40,453 nt of DNA from Gammaproteobacteria bacterium (lineage in GTDB: Bacteria; Pseudomonadota; Gammaproteobacteria; Steroidobacterales; Steroidobacteraceae): assembly GCA_030038875.1 (NCBI GenBank), contig JASHQW010000405.1:1-40453 (forward strand). Reading direction: 5' to 3'. The notes under the pieces are model-generated. The model saw nothing but the letters and a program-made list of their open reading frames with translations, was not told the origin of the DNA and made no database searches. A program made the translations under genes and the position numbers. Positions 32,861-40,453 of this stretch are shown piece by piece; position 1 is the stretch's first letter; every line of letters begins with the position of its first letter.

Positions 32861-34303
32861 CTATCCCTTGACACAGATCAGCGGCTCCAGCCGCGCCACC
32901 TTGCGCGCGAGACCTGCGGCGTCGGCAGCATCGACGACTGCGGTTACATCCTTGTACGCTCCGGGCGCCTCCTCGGCGACGCCGCGCTGCGAGGGGCTGC
33001 GGATGAGGATCCCGCGCGCGGCCAGCTCATCGATCACCTGGCGGCCGCGCCAGGTGCGCGAGGCCTGATGGCGGCTCATGGCGCGGCCCGCGCCGTGGCA
33101 CGCAGAGCTGAACGCCCGGGACTCGGATTCCGTGGTGCCTGCGAGGACATAGGATCCGGTACCCATCGAGCCGCCGATCAACACCGGTTGGCCCGCGGCG
33201 CGGAGCGCCTCCGGAAGATCGGGGTGACCGGGTCCGAACGCCCGGGTCGCCCCTTTGCGGTGCACGTAGAGTCTGCGGGACTCGCCGTTGGTGCGGTGCT
33301 CCTCGACCTTACAGGTGTTGTGCGAGACGTCGTACAAGACGGAGAGCGTCGCCTGCGGCAGCAGCTCCGCGAAGACCTGACGCACGAGGTGGGTCAGGAT
33401 CTGCCGGTTCGCGAGCGCGCAGTTGATGGCGGCACGCATCGCTCCGAGGTAGGTCCGGCCGACGTCCGAATTGATCGGCGCACAGGCGAGCTCGCGGTCG
33501 GGCAGGCGGATGCCGCATTGCTTCGCCGACGTCGCCATGCGCTTGAGAAAATCGGTGCCGATCTGGTGTCCGAGCCCGCGCGATCCGCAATGGATCATGA
33601 CTACGATGTCGCCGATCCCGAGCCCGAAGGCAGCGGCCAGCGATGAGTCGAAGACGGCCGTGAGCTCCTGCACCTCCAGATAGTGGTTACCGCTCCCGAG
33701 CGTGCCCATTTCATCGCGCTGTCGCTCCTTGGCACGCTGCGGGACCATTTCCGGCTCAGCGCCAGCCATCTGACCGCGCTCCTCGATCCGCTCGAGGTCC
33801 GCGGCGAGTCCGAAGCCGCTCTCAACCGCCCAGCGCGCCCCGCCGGCGAGCATCGCCTCCATCTCCGCAGGGCCGAGGTGAATCGCTCCGGTGCTGCCGA
33901 CGCCCGCCGGGATACGGTAATAGAGGGCCTCTGCCAGGTCCTTCTGCGCCGCGGCAACGTCGGCGCGCGTCAAGCCCGTGTGGAGACAGCGGACGCCGCA
34001 GGAGATGTCGAAGCCGACGCCGCCGGCGGAAATCACGCCGCCTTGATCGGGATCGAATGCGGCGACGCCGCCGATGGGAAAGCCATATCCCCAGTGCGCA
34101 TCCGGCATGGCATAGGAGGCCTTCACGATGCCGGGAAGCCTGGCGACGTTCACCGCCTGCTCGTACACCTTCTGGTCCATCTCGCCCATCAGCGCCTCGG
34201 TTGCGAAGATCACGGCCGGCACCTGCATGTCATCGCGCGGGCGGATTTCCCACTCGTGCGCGGATCGCTGCCTGAAGAGACTCAGGTCCATGGCCTCAGA
34301 CAT
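32861..34303 (-). CDS. rtcB: RtcB RNA-splicing ligase
   Basis: A 480-residue protein closely matches the long (archaeal/thermophile-type) RtcB. It contains [32 protein letters not shown] (Cys metal ligand), [13 protein letters not shown] (His ligand), [15 protein letters not shown] (His ligand), [14 protein letters not shown] (His ligand) and [18 protein letters not shown]. The last carries the His that becomes guanylylated. RtcB joins 2',3'-cyclic phosphate and 5'-OH RNA ends using GTP and Mn2+, in tRNA splicing or RNA repair. ATG 34303 overlaps the archease stop by eight bases; ATG 34291 is a possible later start. RtcB depends on archease for multiple turnover, which fits the overlap. No RtcR or RtcA gene is seen nearby. 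Confidence 0.96.
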   Translation of the reverse strand: MSEAMDLSLFRQRSAHEWEIRPRDDMQVPAVIFATEALMGEMDQKVYEQAVNVARLPGIVKASYAMPDAHWGYGFPIGGVAAFDPDQGGVISAGGVGFDISCGVRCLHTGLTRADVAAAQKDLAEALYYRIPAGVGSTGAIHLGPAEMEAMLAGGARWAVESGFGLAADLERIEERGQMAGAEPEMVPQRAKERQRDEMGTLGSGNHYLEVQELTAVFDSSLAAAFGLGIGDIVVMIHCGSRGLGHQIGTDFLKRMATSAKQCGIRLPDRELACAPINSDVGRTYLGAMRAAINCALANRQILTHLVRQVFAELLPQATLSVLYDVSHNTCKVEEHRTNGESRRLYVHRKGATRAFGPGHPDLPEALRAAGQPVLIGGSMGTGSYVLAGTTESESRAFSSACHGAGRAMSRHQASRTWRGRQVIDELAARGILIRSPSQRGVAEEAPGAYKDVTAVVDAADAAGLARKVARLEPLICVKG

Positions 34304-34712
34304 CCACCACCGTTTGTGCCACCCACTCGCCGTTCTCCTCCGCGACGCGCAGCGCGGTATAGGTTGCTCCTTTAATCTCCACCGCGGGGTGGTGACGCGC
34401 CGGATCGACGCGCTCGCCCCACGCCCGAGCGTGCAAGCGTCGCCCATCCAGCCGCACGGAGAAACGGCTGAAGAGCATCTTACGGGTGGACATCTCGAAG
34501 ATCAGGCTGTTCAGCCAATCCGCGAGCAGCAGCTCGTCGTCGGGGGCCTGACACTCCACCTCGATCGGCTGTCGCGGATCGATCGTCTGCAAGTCCGCCA
34601 CGACGGCGGTCAGAGCGAGTGCCGCCTGCTCGAAGGCCTGCGCCCTGGTGGCACCGACGCCGCGCACGCCCATGTCGGCCTCATGTGGAAAATGCTCCCA
34701 ATGCGCGCTCAT
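34296..34712 (-). CDS. Archease, RtcB activating protein
   Basis: The 138-residue protein shows the archease pattern: [20 protein letters not shown], then ALALTAVV, the acidic [20 protein letters not shown] segment, [20 protein letters not shown] and a C-terminal VVDV. Archease promotes RtcB guanylylation and multiple turnover through metal-binding acidic residues (Asp in HEADMG and in the C-terminal tail). It overlaps the rtcB start by eight bases and lies 20 bases downstream of the acyl-ligase stop. Cytoplasmic, no signal peptide. Confidence 0.95.
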   Translation of the reverse strand: MSAHWEHFPHEADMGVRGVGATRAQAFEQAALALTAVVADLQTIDPRQPIEVECQAPDDELLLADWLNSLIFEMSTRKMLFSRFSVRLDGRRLHARAWGERVDPARHHPAVEIKGATYTALRVAEENGEWVAQTVVDV

Positions 34713-34732
34713 GGACAGCCCGAGGCGGGGCG

Positions 34733-37585
34733 CTAGGTGAGATCCGGCTCACCGCAACGGGCCCGAATCTGCTCGCGAGCCAGGTCCCGCAGGCGAACCG
34801 CCGCGGTGAAGCGCTCGTCGGCAGCCGATGGGGCGAGCGGCGCCCCGACCACCGCGCTGACCGGCATGCGCCTCAGCAGCCACTGGCCGTCGCGCAGCAG
34901 CGAGCGCGTCCCTCGCAGCGTTACAGGGATGACCGGGACGCCTGATGCCACGGCGACCCGGAAAGCGCCGAGATGAAAGGGCTTAAGTCCCGTCTCGCGC
35001 GTGAAGGTGCCCTCGGGGAACATGACGAGCGAGTTTCCCTTGGCGAGCTCCTGCTCGAGCCGGCCTACCTCGGCAACGCTCTGCGCCGGCTCGGAGCGCT
35101 CGATGAACACCGTGCCGATATTGCGTAACCAGGTGGCAAGCAGCGGGACGCGCTGCAGCTCGGCCTTGGCGATGAAGCGGTGCGCTTCGGGCAGGACGGC
35201 CGCGATGACGACGCTGTCGACGTAGCTGCAGTGGTTGGCGACGATGATGTGAGGTGCCGAGAGGTCAACGTCCGCTTCCCAGATCACGGAGAAGGGGATT
35301 CGCAGAGCGCGGATGAGCCAGCCGGCCGCACGGTGACTCAACCGCCAGAGGCGTCGCGGATCGCGCAGCAGGAGGCTCGGCAGCCCGATGGCAACAAAGA
35401 GGACGACGACGGCGAGCCCGGCATACAGCCCGTAAGCGACGCGGGCGGCCGAACGCGCCACGCGCTGCAGCTCGGGCCGCACACCCTGGAGCGTGAGGCG
35501 CAACAGCTGCAGGGCGGGGCTGGCGTGCGCACGGCCGAGGGAGCCCTCCTCATAGGCGGCGCGAGTCGCGGCGCGGCGGAGCTTGCCGCTCGATGTCTTG
35601 AGAACGGTGTGGGGAGGCGCGAGCAGGATCTCTTCCGGAGGCTCACCCAGATTATCGACGACGCGCTGATTGATGCGCGCGGTGAGCTGTGCCCGTGTCG
35701 TGGGATCCGTGTAGCGTGTTTCGGCGAGGACGATGAGTTTTTCGCTCGCCGTGGCCGGCTCTCTGCTGCCAAAGGTCACGACGCAACCCCTGCGCACGCC
35801 TTCCAGTTCGCCGACCGCCCGCTCCACTTCGTCCGGATAGATATGCTGGCCGCGCCGAATGATGATGTCCTTGACGCGGCCGGTGACGTAGAGCTCGCCC
35901 GCCGCCAGGTAGCCGCGGTCGCCGGTGTCGAGCCACTCCCTGCGGCGCAGCCGGTCCGTCGCGCCGGGGTTGCGGTAATAGCCCGAAGTTGCCGAGGGGC
36001 CGCGGAATTCCACCGTGCCTTCCATGCGCTCAGGCACTTCTGCTCCGCCCTCATCCACCACGCGCAGCCCGTAGCCGGGAAGCGGCCGGCCGCAGGAGAC
36101 GAAATGCAGTGCCTGCGGATGATCCGCGGCGACCGGCAACGCCCGGCCGGTCCGCATCATTCCCTGACGATCGACGCAGTCGCTGATCGGCCCGCGACCG
36201 AGCGGCGGGAACGTGAGTCCCACCGCGGCTTCGGCCAGACCGTATACCGGCGTCATGGCAGCCGGCCGAAAGCCGCAGGGGGCGAGGCGGCGGTTGAATC
36301 GCTCCAGGGTGTCTGCCGATACCGGCTCGGCGCCATTGAACGCGATCCGCCACGAGGACAGGTCGAGCCCTTGCAGCTCCTCTTCGCTCAAGCGGCGGGC
36401 GCACAGCTCATAGCCGAAGTTCGGAGAGGCCGAGAGCGTTGCCCGATAGTCGTGAATCGCCCGCAGCCAGCGCGCCGGCCGCGTCAGGAACGTCGTGGGT
36501 GGCATGACGACGAACAGACATCCGTAATAGAGGCAGCCGAGCCATGCGCCGATCAGGCCCATGTCGTGGTAGAGCGGCAGCCAGCTCACGAAGACATCGG
36601 AGTCGCAAGCCCGTACGGCCTTGCCCATGGCGCGGATGTTCGCCAGCAGATTCGCGTGCGTCAGGACGACGCCTTTCGGGGCACCCGTGCTGCCGGAGGT
36701 GTACTGCAGCATGGCGATCGAGTCCGCCGCCGGCACGGTCGGGGCTGTGCCCAGGGGCTCGCCCTCGAGGAGCTCGGCGACCGACAGCAGCTTGCGTAAC
36801 GTGGGCACGCGCGCCTGCAACAGCCGGCCGGCGGCGCGCGCCTCGCGAAACGTGATGAGCACATCGGCCGCGGCATTCGCGAGAATGCCGGCGTGACGCT
36901 GAATGTGCTCCTCGAGCTGCGAGGGGCGGGTCGGTGGATAGATAGGAACGGGGATGGCGCCGGCGAGCAGCACGCCGAGGAAGCAGTAGAGGTACGCGCT
37001 ACCCGTCGGCAGCATCAGCGCGACGGTCGCACCGCCCGGCACGCCGGCGCGCGTCAGTGCGCCGGCGACCAGCCGCGCCCCATCCTGGAGCTGGGCGTAG
37101 GTGAGCGTTTCCGGCGCTCCCTCGCCGAGCACGACCGCATGGGTCGCGGCCGGGCTCGCCTGCACGCGTGATTCCAACACCTGCAGCAGCGTCGTGGCAT
37201 CGCTCGGCTCGCTCAGGCGCGGGCGCGGTGCGAGCGCCGTCACGTCGGCGGGCACGAGCCTGCGCGCACGGCCTTCGCCGAAGGCTCGCGCGGAGGTCAC
37301 CTCGCGCAGCAGGTCGGCCACGGTCTCGGCCGATGCCAGTGTGTCCTCGGGCAGATGTACACCGAGCTCCTGCTCGATCCGCAGCAGCAGCTCGACGCGC
37401 GCCAGGCTGTCGAAGCCGAGATCGCGGTCCAGCGCGCTCTGCAACGTCACGCTCTGCAGGTCCGGCTCGGCGCGGTGCAGCTCCGTGTAGAGCGAGCGCA
37501 CGACGCCGAGGAGCTCTTCGGCCTGAGTCGCTTCGGCGACGCCGGCGGGGTAGGGGACACGGGGACTTGGCGTGGCCACAGGCAT
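34733..37585 (-). CDS. ACP / fatty-acyl-AMP ligase / PlsC-type acyltransferase fusion
   Basis: The 950-residue protein has three parts. Residues of about 20-95 are an acyl carrier domain ([20 protein letters not shown]; phosphopantetheine Ser60). Residues of about 125-700 are an adenylating enzyme of the fatty-acyl-AMP ligase type, with [57 protein letters not shown] and the Lys motif TSSGKLRR. The C-terminal 220 residues contain one hydrophobic span and an acyltransferase with [13 protein letters not shown] (NHxxxxD) and FPEGTFTRE. This would activate a fatty acid, load it on the fused carrier and pass it to a lysolipid or other hydroxyl acceptor at the membrane. ATG 37585 follows the oxidoreductase stop by 14 bases. 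Specific lipid products are unknown. Confidence 0.92.
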   Translation of the reverse strand: MPVATPSPRVPYPAGVAEATQAEELLGVVRSLYTELHRAEPDLQSVTLQSALDRDLGFDSLARVELLLRIEQELGVHLPEDTLASAETVADLLREVTSARAFGEGRARRLVPADVTALAPRPRLSEPSDATTLLQVLESRVQASPAATHAVVLGEGAPETLTYAQLQDGARLVAGALTRAGVPGGATVALMLPTGSAYLYCFLGVLLAGAIPVPIYPPTRPSQLEEHIQRHAGILANAAADVLITFREARAAGRLLQARVPTLRKLLSVAELLEGEPLGTAPTVPAADSIAMLQYTSGSTGAPKGVVLTHANLLANIRAMGKAVRACDSDVFVSWLPLYHDMGLIGAWLGCLYYGCLFVVMPPTTFLTRPARWLRAIHDYRATLSASPNFGYELCARRLSEEELQGLDLSSWRIAFNGAEPVSADTLERFNRRLAPCGFRPAAMTPVYGLAEAAVGLTFPPLGRGPISDCVDRQGMMRTGRALPVAADHPQALHFVSCGRPLPGYGLRVVDEGGAEVPERMEGTVEFRGPSATSGYYRNPGATDRLRRREWLDTGDRGYLAAGELYVTGRVKDIIIRRGQHIYPDEVERAVGELEGVRRGCVVTFGSREPATASEKLIVLAETRYTDPTTRAQLTARINQRVVDNLGEPPEEILLAPPHTVLKTSSGKLRRAATRAAYEEGSLGRAHASPALQLLRLTLQGVRPELQRVARSAARVAYGLYAGLAVVVLFVAIGLPSLLLRDPRRLWRLSHRAAGWLIRALRIPFSVIWEADVDLSAPHIIVANHCSYVDSVVIAAVLPEAHRFIAKAELQRVPLLATWLRNIGTVFIERSEPAQSVAEVGRLEQELAKGNSLVMFPEGTFTRETGLKPFHLGAFRVAVASGVPVIPVTLRGTRSLLRDGQWLLRRMPVSAVVGAPLAPSAADERFTAAVRLRDLAREQIRARCGEPDLT

Positions 37586-37599
37586 CCTCACGACCGCAG

Positions 37600-38721
37600 T
37601 CAGCTCGCGGCGGTGCCCTTGAGGTCGAACAAGGCGCGGTACTGGCGCGGCTGGGAGCGCAGATACTGCTCGGGCGCGCGCACGTGTCCGCCGAGATGGG
37701 CCGCCGCATGCCACGGCCAGCGGGGGTCGTAGAGCATGCCGCGTGCCAGCGCGACAAAATCCGCATCTCCCGTGCTGATGATGGCTTCGGCCTGCTCATA
37801 GTCGGTGATGAGGCCGACGGCCACCACGGGCATCCTGGTCGCCTGCTTGACCGCGCGGGCGAGCGGCACCTGGTAGCTCGGCCCGAGAGGAACGTCCTGG
37901 CGTGGATCGAGCCCGCCGCTCGAGACATGGATGACGGCGCAGCCATGCGCCTCGAGCGCCCTGGCGAAGGCGATCGTTTGCTCGATGTCCCAGCCGCCCT
38001 TCACCCAATCGGTGCCCGAGACCCGCATCGCGACCGGCTTGTGCGCCGGGAGGGCCTGACGGACCGCATCGAACACCTCGAGCGGGAAGCGCATGCGGTT
38101 CCCGAGGCTGCCGCCATATTCATCGTCGCGGCGGTTGGAGAGCGGCGAGAGGAACTGATGAAGCAGGTAGCCATGCGCGCCGTGGAGCTGTATCGCCTCG
38201 ATCCCGAGCCGCGCCGCGCGCACGGCGGCCGCGGCAAAGGCATCCCGGATACGCGTGAGGCCCTCGCGGTCGAGGGCTTGTGGGGCGCTCTGTCCGGGCG
38301 CGAACGGCAACGCTGAAGGCGCGACCGTCTGCCAGCCGCCGGCGGCGGTCGCGGGGATCTGCGCGCCTCCCTTCCAGGGCACCTCCGTCGAGGCCTTGCG
38401 GCCTGCGTGCGCGAGCTGAATCGCAATCGGCATCTCCGAATGCCTGCGGATGCTCTCGAGCACGCGCGCCATGGCGGTCTCGGTCGCCTCGTCCCACAGC
38501 CCGACGTCGGCGTAGGTGATGCGGCCAACGGGCTCGACCGCCGTCGCCTCGATGGTGAGCAGCGCAGCGCCGGAGAGGGCGAGGTGGCCGAGATGAATCA
38601 CGTGCCAGTCAGTCATGCAGCCGTCGACCGCCGAGTACTGGCACATCGGCGCGATGACGATGCGGTTCGCGAGCGTCAGCTTGCCGGCGCGGAACGGCTC
38701 GAACAGTTTTGGCCCGCTCAT
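37600..38721 (-). CDS. NADH:flavin oxidoreductase, old yellow enzyme (YqjM type)
   Basis: A 373-residue TIM-barrel flavoenzyme of the YqjM-like class begins LFEPFRAGKLTLANRIVIAP. The redox-tuning Cys is in MCQYS. Substrate-binding residues lie in IQLAHAGRK and IQLHGAHGYLLHQFLSPLSN, and NRRDDEYGGSLGNRMRFPLE and the C-terminal phosphate-binding VGLITDYEQAEAIISTGDAD are also present. Such enzymes reduce activated C=C bonds with NAD(P)H via FMN. The gene lies 15 bases after the phosphatidylserine-decarboxylase-like stop and 14 bases before the acyl-ligase fusion, so it is probably co-transcribed. The substrate is unknown; an unsaturated lipid-derived aldehyde or ketone would suit the neighbours but is inference. 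Confidence 0.94.
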   Translation of the reverse strand: MSGPKLFEPFRAGKLTLANRIVIAPMCQYSAVDGCMTDWHVIHLGHLALSGAALLTIEATAVEPVGRITYADVGLWDEATETAMARVLESIRRHSEMPIAIQLAHAGRKASTEVPWKGGAQIPATAAGGWQTVAPSALPFAPGQSAPQALDREGLTRIRDAFAAAAVRAARLGIEAIQLHGAHGYLLHQFLSPLSNRRDDEYGGSLGNRMRFPLEVFDAVRQALPAHKPVAMRVSGTDWVKGGWDIEQTIAFARALEAHGCAVIHVSSGGLDPRQDVPLGPSYQVPLARAVKQATRMPVVAVGLITDYEQAEAIISTGDADFVALARGMLYDPRWPWHAAAHLGGHVRAPEQYLRSQPRQYRALFDLKGTAAS

Positions 38722-38736
38722 GGTTGTCTCATCTTT

Positions 38737-40008
38737 TCACAGCATCGTGGCGAGGTGGCTGTTGACCTTGACGCTCTGAGACTTGGACCCGTGCAATCCT
38801 CGCGGCTGCGCCTGGGCGACGAATTTGAGAGGCAGCTTCGGCCCGAAGACCAGACAGTGGCTCGAGCCGCCGAACTGGAAGTAGCCGAGTTGCTCGCCCT
38901 TGTGCACGTGCTCTCCCTCCCGCAGAGGCTCACCGGACTCCCGCTCGAGCACGCACGATGAGCACTCGGCCATGCCGATCGTGACCAGACACATGAGTCC
39001 TATTCTCCGGTCGTCGGCTTCGATGAAGATGAGAGCCCGCGTGCCCACATGCGCGATGTAACCTTGGGAGTTATTGGGGCCCTCGGGATCAAAGTGCTCC
39101 GAAACGGCCTCCGAGTAGTAGGTACCGGGAATCTTCTGCAGCTTGCGGACCGTGCCGGACACCGGGCTGTGCCAGCGATGATAGTCCCTGGCGCTGAGGA
39201 AGGCCTGGTACACCGTGCCCCCGTCGAAGCGGTCGACGAAGTTCCCGGCCAGCATTTCCTCGAGTGAATAGGGCTGTTCCTTGATCCAGAATTCCGCGCG
39301 CCGCTTGGCGCGTCTCTTGATGGCGAAGGGCGTCGATTCGCAGGCGCTGACGATGATGCGCGAGTCCTCCGGCGCTGCCACCGGGCGCTGGCCAGGCTTG
39401 AAGGCGCGGATGAAGAAGTCGTTCCAGCTCTTGAATCCGAGATAGGGCGCGCTCGCATCGCTCTGGAACTCATCGAGCCTGAGTCTCTTCCAGGCGTGCG
39501 GGCTCAGCCACCCCCTCGGGGAGTCATTGAGGACGTAGCGGGATTTCTCACTGCTCAGGAACTCGCTCCAGGCCGCAAGGTATTTGCGCAACGTGGCATT
39601 CACTCTCTCATCTGCGAAGGCCGCGAGCCCCGTCGGCGTAATCATCGGGTAGTCGAGGATCGCGTTGATCGGGAACCCGACCATGTAGGTGCGGTTGTAT
39701 TCCGGCGCCCGGCTCAAGAGGTGGTTCAGGACCTCGAGCATTTCGCGGTAGTTCCTGAGCCTGATATCGCCCCACACGGACCTCATCCGCCTGCGGGGCT
39801 GCTCCTCGAACATGCGGGTGAAGTACATGCGCATCACCGCATCGCCTTCGATCAGCTCCTGGAATTCCTTCACAACCGGATGAAGCTCCGCGCGGCGCTT
39901 TCGAACCGCGGCGCGGGTCGTGCGCAGCCAGTGCGCCAGGTGGCGGCCCTCGTGGGGCAGCCAGCCGCCGAGGCGGCTCATGCGGCGGGAGACAGTCTTT
40001 GAACTCAT
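38737..40008 (-). CDS. Phosphatidylserine decarboxylase-like protein
   Basis: The 423-residue protein has an extra N-terminal domain of about 190 residues (VVKEFQELIEGDAVMRMYFT; YMVGFPINAILDYPMIT) seen in some decarboxylase-related proteins. A PSD-type catalytic domain follows: FKSWNDFFIRAFKPGQRPVA, ARDYHRWHSPVSGTV (catalytic His), and the C-terminal self-cleavage motif in YFQFGGSSHCLVF (Gly381-Ser382-Ser383, matching GST/GSS). PSD cleaves itself there to form the pyruvoyl cofactor and converts phosphatidylserine to phosphatidylethanolamine. Because the long N-terminus is not found in bacterial Psd, another amino-acid or lipid substrate is possible. ATG 40008 is chosen; the frame extends upstream to 40068 without a clear signal. 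It likely lies in one operon with the downstream oxidoreductase. Confidence 0.85.
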   Translation of the reverse strand: MSSKTVSRRMSRLGGWLPHEGRHLAHWLRTTRAAVRKRRAELHPVVKEFQELIEGDAVMRMYFTRMFEEQPRRRMRSVWGDIRLRNYREMLEVLNHLLSRAPEYNRTYMVGFPINAILDYPMITPTGLAAFADERVNATLRKYLAAWSEFLSSEKSRYVLNDSPRGWLSPHAWKRLRLDEFQSDASAPYLGFKSWNDFFIRAFKPGQRPVAAPEDSRIIVSACESTPFAIKRRAKRRAEFWIKEQPYSLEEMLAGNFVDRFDGGTVYQAFLSARDYHRWHSPVSGTVRKLQKIPGTYYSEAVSEHFDPEGPNNSQGYIAHVGTRALIFIEADDRRIGLMCLVTIGMAECSSCVLERESGEPLREGEHVHKGEQLGYFQFGGSSHCLVFGPKLPLKFVAQAQPRGLHGSKSQSVKVNSHLATML

Positions 40009-40069
40009 CCGTGGCGTCTCTGCGCCCCATATTAAGGAGGCTCCCCCGGCGCCGCTTGCTACAAGCACC

Positions 40070-40273
40070 CTACGCAGAGCCCTGCGGCGTCTCCGCGATC
40101 ACGTCCTCGAGCGAGTCGCTGTCCGATACATCTTTCGTGCCCTGAAGAGGCGCCGTGTCCTCCCGCCTGCGAAGCCTGGGCGCATTCCTCAGGTAGTCGT
40201 CACTCCCCAGGGACTCGAATGGGTTGAATTCCACAGGGCGGTCGATGCGAGGTCTCCATGCGCGAACTTTCAT
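40070..40273 (-). CDS. Small hypothetical protein, 67 residues
   Basis: This short frame starts at ATG 40273 with a perfect AGGAGGG eight bases upstream, so it is probably translated. The peptide is polar: a basic Arg-rich first half (RAWRPRIDRP, APRLRRRED) and an acidic end (VSDSDSLEDVIAET). It has no cysteines and no membrane segment or signal peptide. No family is recognised. It is the first gene of the - strand series, 61 bases ahead of the phosphatidylserine decarboxylase-like start. Upstream in-frame GTG 40282 overlaps the ribosome binding site and is unlikely. Confidence 0.6.
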   Translation of the reverse strand: MKVRAWRPRIDRPVEFNPFESLGSDDYLRNAPRLRRREDTAPLQGTKDVSDSDSLEDVIAETPQGSA

Positions 40274-40281
40274 GATCGTCA

Positions 40282-40288
40282 CCCTCCT
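40282..40288 (-). promoter_or_regulatory. Ribosome binding site of the 67-residue protein
   Basis: On the - strand, AGGAGGG lies eight bases before ATG 40273. This near-consensus site is the main evidence that the short frame is a gene. The remaining bases to the window end (40289-40453) hold no feature I can support, though the operon promoter should lie there. Confidence 0.6.
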
Positions 40289-40453
40289 GATGGCCTAGGG
40301 TATGTTGCCCACGCGCCCCCGGCTCGAACAATGCGCAGCAATACGGACCCCCGGCCAGCCGCGCGCCAGCCGGCATCCCTTGGTCGGGGAAAACCCTTAT
40401 CGACGCGACTGCCTGGGTTGGGTATTTAGCTCGGCATTCATGGAGCAGGGGCT

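Noticed and set aside
35180-36799. Open frame of 539 codons on the + strand
   Set aside because: Antisense to the acyl-ligase fusion, which carries complete adenylation motifs on the - strand.

Overview
The window is GC-rich, densely coded bacterial DNA. It contains outer-membrane genes (a TonB-dependent receptor, a TolC-type channel, a PagL-like barrel) and an UrcA-family protein. Together these point to a Gram-negative proteobacterium, probably a gammaproteobacterium of the Steroidobacter/Nevskia/Xanthomonas kind; that placement is inference. No rRNA, tRNA or CRISPR array was seen.

Region A (1-16015, + strand) looks like a dedicated protein-export locus. It opens with the 3' part of a giant Ser/Thr-rich repeat protein: eight repeats of about 136 residues followed by a cohesin-like domain. 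Next come a GAF-TM-HlyD fusion, a PqqD-like/M50 protease/HlyD-like membrane protein, a short SecA-like ATPase, a second HlyD-type adaptor and a DUF3467 protein. An IS630-family element, a TolC-family channel and a TPR-glycosyltransferase complete it. There is no type I ABC exporter and no SecY, so the SecA-like protein is the only evident motor. I propose a SecA-powered, TolC-terminated exporter for a possibly glycosylated surface protein, loosely parallel to the accessory Sec systems of Gram-positive bacteria. This is the best candidate for an undescribed system here.

Region B (16016-20345) holds an UrcA-family secreted protein (- strand), a TonB-dependent receptor and a KdpE-like response regulator without a kinase. 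Region C (20402-23813, - strand) encodes a MacA/MacB-type efflux pair. Region D (23966-30472) holds a fumarate-reductase/KstD-type flavoprotein (+), then a flavin reductase, a secreted M20 peptidase, a PagL-like barrel and a thiamine-diphosphate enzyme (all -), and a DUF3175 protein (+).

Region E (30512-40273) has a 47-residue membrane protein (-) and an archaemetzincin (+), then a tightly packed - strand series. In transcription order that series is a 67-residue unknown, a phosphatidylserine decarboxylase-like enzyme, an old-yellow-enzyme oxidoreductase, an ACP/fatty-acyl-AMP ligase/acyltransferase fusion, archease, RtcB RNA ligase, an RNase Z-like metallo-hydrolase and a VIT1/CCC1-like membrane protein. 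Spacing suggests one operon joining phospholipid chemistry to RNA repair. All identifications come from motif recognition by eye; no database search was run.
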